From: Ciona intestinalis
Taxonomy: Eukaryota > Chordata > Ascidiacea > Phlebobranchia > Cionidae
DNA length: 64,000 bases
NCBI RefSeq assembly: GCF_000224145.3
Contig: NC_020166.2
Location: 987,111 to 1,051,110, forward strand
Direction of reading: 5' to 3'
Position numbers and translations under genes: made by a program. Positions 61,601-64,000 of the stretch are shown one piece after another. A model generated the notes under the pieces. It made no database searches. It worked only from the letters and a program-made list of their open reading frames with translations, and was not told the origin of the DNA. Position 1 is the stretch's first letter; each line of letters starts with the position of its first letter.

Positions 61601-64000
61601 TTGGAGCTCAGGTTCTTGCTGAGCATTGGGCCTGTTGTACCTGAGGTGAATATAAGGGTTAGGTTCTCTACTATAAATGTATGAGTCTGCTAGATAAAAT
61701 TGATAATGCACATCAAGAAATTATTTTTTTTAAACATCTGGAATCAGAAATCCTGTAAGGAAAAAATGATTCGCTGTGACAAGGTTACAGCAAATTTATA
61801 AAATGATAATATACAGAAATAAATGTTTAATACAGACATAAAAGTCCATACATCGCAAACATTTTATAGTTAGAACATCTCGAACCTGAAATCCCGTTGG
61901 GAATAAATGAGCTAGTGTGGTATGATGTGGGAAGTTTTGCTGATGGACGACGGAAAGAATCCGGGGATCCACATCCTGAGATGGCGAGCAATTCATCTTC
62001 ATCGTCATCTTCAAAGTCCTCCTCTTCGATGTCTTCTTCAAGGATTTGTTCGAAGATGTTATCGCGGTCGAGGATACCTGAGGTAAATATGATCATAAAT
62101 AAATGAAACTTATCCTCAGGGTAAAAACATTCCTTATAACACATATGTTCTGTTTCATACACTTTGTATCCACTTACGAGTTACCAAGTATGTAGCTTTA
62201 TGAATGAATGTATCGTATTTATTCTCTCATGTCGGAAAGCGACAGTTGTTTGAATACGGATGTTCTGTTTTATATACCTCGTGCCTGTTTGCGACTTACC
62301 ACAAGCTTAACTTTGTTGGTGATACCTTTTATGCATGGCTAATAATTTGGACAACCCAGAAGTGTCTTGTTCAAGAACACACGCTCACAATGGTAGCAGC
62401 CTCAAAGCTGTAATTTCTTGGCTAGAGGTAACGGCGCTAAGCACTGTGCCGGCACATAGAATATTTTAAAATAGAAACAAGTAACTTACCCATGTCATCT
62501 TGTAAGTTGTCATCCATATCTTCATCTAAGTTGGGAGGTGCATATTCATCTGATGATAATTCGTTTCGATTTGGTGTCAACATTCCGTTCCTTGCTTTGT
62601 GAGCCTGAAGTGTGAGTGTTGTTATACCTCATGCTCAATGTCAAGTTATAACACCCTATTCACCAGACACAACTAATTCTCACAGTTGGGTCATAACATA
62701 GGTGTCTTCTTATACACCAGACACACATGGTGTATTCATAAACTCATAAACCTTATGCTCATTGTCGAGTTATAACATGGGTGTCTCCCTATACACCAGA
62801 CACAAAGGCCTAATTTTTCACTAGTATATTTAACTTACATAGTTGATTACTTTAGAGTTGGAAGCTGCAGTTAGAGCAGCGTTGTTGATATTATTCCTTC
62901 GTGGACTTTCCATGGAAGAGAAAGCTGCGTGGGTTAAGATACGAGATTCTACTTGGGCGTATTTCCGATTGAATTTTGGAGCTGAGTAAGGACGACTGGA
63001 TACTGTGCCTGTAGTGGAAACTGTGGTATGAGTAAAAGACTGTATTAAACTTCGCGTGGCGGGGCAACACCAGTTGCAATAACATAGGTGTATGAATGAT
63101 TGAATGTAACTTACTTTATCCTCGTGTTGCCGGAAAACGACAGTCGTTATCACACGGGTTTAACACCTCGTGCCAGCTTACGAGTTACCATGTATGTACT
63201 TTGTGGGTNNNNNNNNNNNNNNNNNNNNNNNNNNNNNNNNNNNNNNNNNNNNNNNNNNNNNNNNNNNNNNNNNNNNNNNNNNNNNNNNNNNNNNNNNNNN
63301 NNNNNNNNNNNNNNNNNNNNNNNNNNNNNNNNNNNNNNNNNNNNNNNNNNNNNNNNNTTAAGTGTCTTACCCAAGGACACATATGCCCACAATGGTAGCA
63401 GCGTCGAGCCTTGAATCCATAACCTCTGGGTTACAGGCAGGCGCGGTAACCACTATACCACGGCGCCGGTGTACTGTTTCATACACCTCGTACCAGTTCA
63501 TGAGGTACCGCGTATGTAACTTTGTTGGTAAATATTTTGTTATTTTAGGCCAGAGTTGGATTAAACCATGCAGACATACATTCATCTTGTTTTAATTTGT
63601 GGTATCTACTTTCCTATCTTTACTTACACATAAAATTGTTTGCTAGAGTTGTGTCGGTTCCAACAAATCACACAAGTGACAACTAACAAGCAGTCAGTAC
63701 TCAAAAAGCCACAAAATGTAAGTTAAAGCTACAACCCCACCTCCAGCATAAAAAGGTTTTCCAGAAACATTTGGCGTGCTTTTCGATAAAACCATTCTTT
63801 GTTGAGAAGCTGAAGTTGCCGCAACCACTGTTGATGATGGTAAGCATCTGTATGGGGATTGTGATGTCACAGTGGTCACTGTTAATGATGAATTGACTGG
63901 TGATGAAGAATAAACAGGAGAAATGTGGTTGCGTGTAATTGTTGTTGTTGTTACTGTTGTTGTAGTGACAGTGCTGTTGCTGTTATTGTTGTTGTTATTA
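58100..64000 (-). CDS. Unrecognised Ser/Thr-rich acidic protein (3' part)
   Basis: Nine minus-strand exons with consistent phases give 600 C-terminal residues: 63741-64000 (runs off the window), 62839-63008, 62490-62604, 61886-62077, 61545-61640, 61235-61308, 60879-60999, 58965-59227 and 58100-58612. Features in order: Asn- and Thr-rich low complexity with TTTTV runs; a Ser/Pro segment; an acidic stretch (DEDMDDNLQDDM, then EEDIEEEDFEDDDEDEL); basic and Ser/Pro segments; a more ordered block with LVYPYRTSIIHG and NPGYTWSILADETIDESVPS; a Gly/Pro piece; and a basic, Pro-rich tail ending PELLTAG. No signal peptide, membrane helix or catalytic motif was seen. I do not recognise the family; it looks like a largely disordered intracellular protein with one folded patch. 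Confidence 0.78.
58672..58850 (-). repeat. 71-bp tandem repeat cluster
   Basis: Two and a half units between the last two exons of the acidic-protein gene, preceded by a short (TA)n. Confidence 0.8.
58965..59227 (-). CDS. Unrecognised acidic protein, exon with ordered block
   Basis: VHIRLVYPYRTSIIHGCLNE.. to ..GIPQRHIQQ. Acceptor CCCAAG is non-ideal, but phase 1 in and phase 0 out fit both neighbours. Confidence 0.75.
59553..59665 (+). mobile_element. Composite SINE tRNA-like head
   Basis: GCGCCGTGACAAAGTGGTTA (A-box region) followed by diverged sequence. Confidence 0.6.
59800..59905 (+). mobile_element. Composite SINE 3' fragment
   Basis: GTATGAAACAGAACATCTGC and CAGCCACGCGAGGATAAAGC match the 3' end. 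Confidence 0.6.
60525..60841 (+). mobile_element. tRNA-like composite SINE, full length
   Basis: Head GGCGCCGTGGCAAAGTGATT carries a pol III A box; GGGTTCAAGGCTC is B-box-like. Middle and 3' domains as in other copies; ends in (ATTC)n. Intronic in the acidic-protein gene, opposite strand. Resembles the published Ciona composite SINE; identity not checked. Confidence 0.88.
60879..60999 (-). CDS. Unrecognised acidic protein, exon
   Basis: SSSFRTPTNVRLRQSLQATT.. to ..RGLVAVSAVG; acceptor TTTCACAG, donor GTTGGT. Confidence 0.75.
61015..61132 (+). mobile_element. MITE, right arm lost
   Basis: TGTGGTAAGATGGGATACCG then the core ACAACGGTCTATGGAGTCGT. Confidence 0.8.
61235..61308 (-). CDS. Unrecognised acidic protein, exon
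   Basis: ASEIPLPSVGAHVPSPRSII then GPNQK; long polypyrimidine tract before CAG, donor GTAAAT. Confidence 0.72.
61388..61475 (-). mobile_element. Composite SINE middle fragment
   Basis: TTAAGTGTCTTGCACAAAGA and the GGTAGCAGCGTC block, reverse orientation. Confidence 0.6.
61545..61640 (-). CDS. Unrecognised acidic protein, exon
   Basis: GTTGPMLSKNLSSKPVVSIH then KKVTRIASLSVK; acceptor TTCACCTCAG, donor GTATTT. Confidence 0.72.
61886..62077 (-). CDS. Unrecognised acidic protein, exon with Glu/Asp run
   Basis: GILDRDNIFEQILEEDIEEE.. to ..SSFIPNGIS. The acidic run reads as a (TCN)n serine tract on the opposite strand. Confidence 0.8.
62095..62195 (-). mobile_element. Composite SINE 3' fragment
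   Basis: TTTCATACACTTTGTATCCA and CTTACGAGTTACCAAGTATG match the SINE 3' domain. Confidence 0.6.
62200..62455 (-). mobile_element. Composite SINE, reverse, diverged near-full copy
   Basis: 3' domain, GTGTCTTGTTCAAGAACACA middle block and a decayed tRNA-like head. Confidence 0.7.
62490..62604 (-). CDS. Unrecognised acidic protein, exon
   Basis: AHKARNGMLTPNRNELSSDE.. to ..DMDDNLQDDM; first part of the acidic region. Confidence 0.78.
62615..62815 (+). repeat. 71-bp tandem repeat cluster
   Basis: About three units in an intron of the acidic-protein gene. Confidence 0.78.
62839..63008 (-). CDS. Unrecognised acidic protein, exon
   Basis: TVSSRPYSAPKFNRKYAQVE.. to ..NSKVINY; acceptor CCACTACAG, donor GTAAGT. 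Confidence 0.75.
63085..63475 (-). mobile_element. tRNA-like composite SINE, reverse, interrupted by gap
   Basis: Tail, 3' domain and tRNA-like head are all present on the minus strand (head near 63400-63470). Confidence 0.85.
63209..63357. other. Assembly gap (149 N)
   Basis: Run of N inside a reverse-oriented SINE; both SINE ends flank it. Confidence 1.
63475..63545 (-). mobile_element. Composite SINE 3' fragment
   Basis: TGTTTCATACACCTCGTACC with GTATGTAACTTTGTTGGTAA. Confidence 0.55.
63741..64000 (-). CDS. Unrecognised acidic protein, exon at right edge
   Basis: Asn/Thr-rich low complexity, then VYSSSPVNSSLTVTTVTSQS and LSKSTPNVSGKPFYAG. Donor GTGGGG is weak but is the only one giving the correct phase. 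Confidence 0.65.

Noticed and set aside
63096..63414. Open frames spanning the run of N
   Set aside because: Translations through an assembly gap inside a SINE; meaningless.

Overview
The window is animal nuclear DNA, AT-rich, with short exons and GT..AG introns. The dispersed repeats (a roughly 200-bp inverted-repeat MITE, a tRNA-like composite SINE, and a 71-bp tandem unit) together with the protein sequences point to a solitary ascidian of the genus Ciona, probably the C. intestinalis/robusta complex. That assignment is inference from content; no database search was possible.

Layout. (1) From the left edge to 11396, + strand: the 3' two-thirds of an Eph receptor tyrosine kinase gene ('upstream Eph'; 13 exons visible, 737 codons plus stop; the ligand-binding exons lie off the window). 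(2) 13015-43336, + strand: a complete second Eph receptor gene in tandem ('downstream Eph'; 20 exons whose lengths sum to exactly 1063 codons), from signal peptide to a C-terminal PDZ-ligand-like end. (3) 44947-48091, + strand: a small unrecognised three-exon gene (166 aa) whose second intron is a 1.8-kb T-rich repeat array. (4) 56357-48852, - strand: a complete seven-exon neuronal calcium sensor-1/frequenin gene (195 aa). (5) 64000-58100, - strand: the last nine exons (600 codons) of an unrecognised Ser/Thr-rich, acidic protein. Gene 3 converges on gene 4; genes 4 and 5 share a strand, separated by about 1.7 kb.

The two Eph genes are a local tandem duplication. Equivalent introns have the same position and phase except at the juxtamembrane segment. 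One kinase exon carries a 158-bp tract that is about 97% identical between the copies, while the neighbouring exons are far more diverged: a gene-conversion footprint. Each receptor retains the kinase catalytic motifs, the paired juxtamembrane tyrosines, a SAM domain and a hydrophobic C-terminus. Eph receptors bind membrane-tethered ephrins; NCS-1 is a myristoylated calcium sensor. The neighbouring genes share no obvious pathway.

All exons were placed by reading splice sites and checking phase continuity; transcription starts, UTR ends and repeat edges are approximate. The introns contain at least 42 MITE copies or fragments, many SINE pieces, ten clusters of the 71-bp repeat, and several local tandem repeats. 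I saw no evidence of a wholly new gene system. The most interesting signals are the gene-conversion tract, two sequence-encoded routes to truncated Eph receptors, a 19-bp CRE-core minisatellite, the roughly 155-bp higher-order T-rich intron, and MITE ends that mimic both splice sites.
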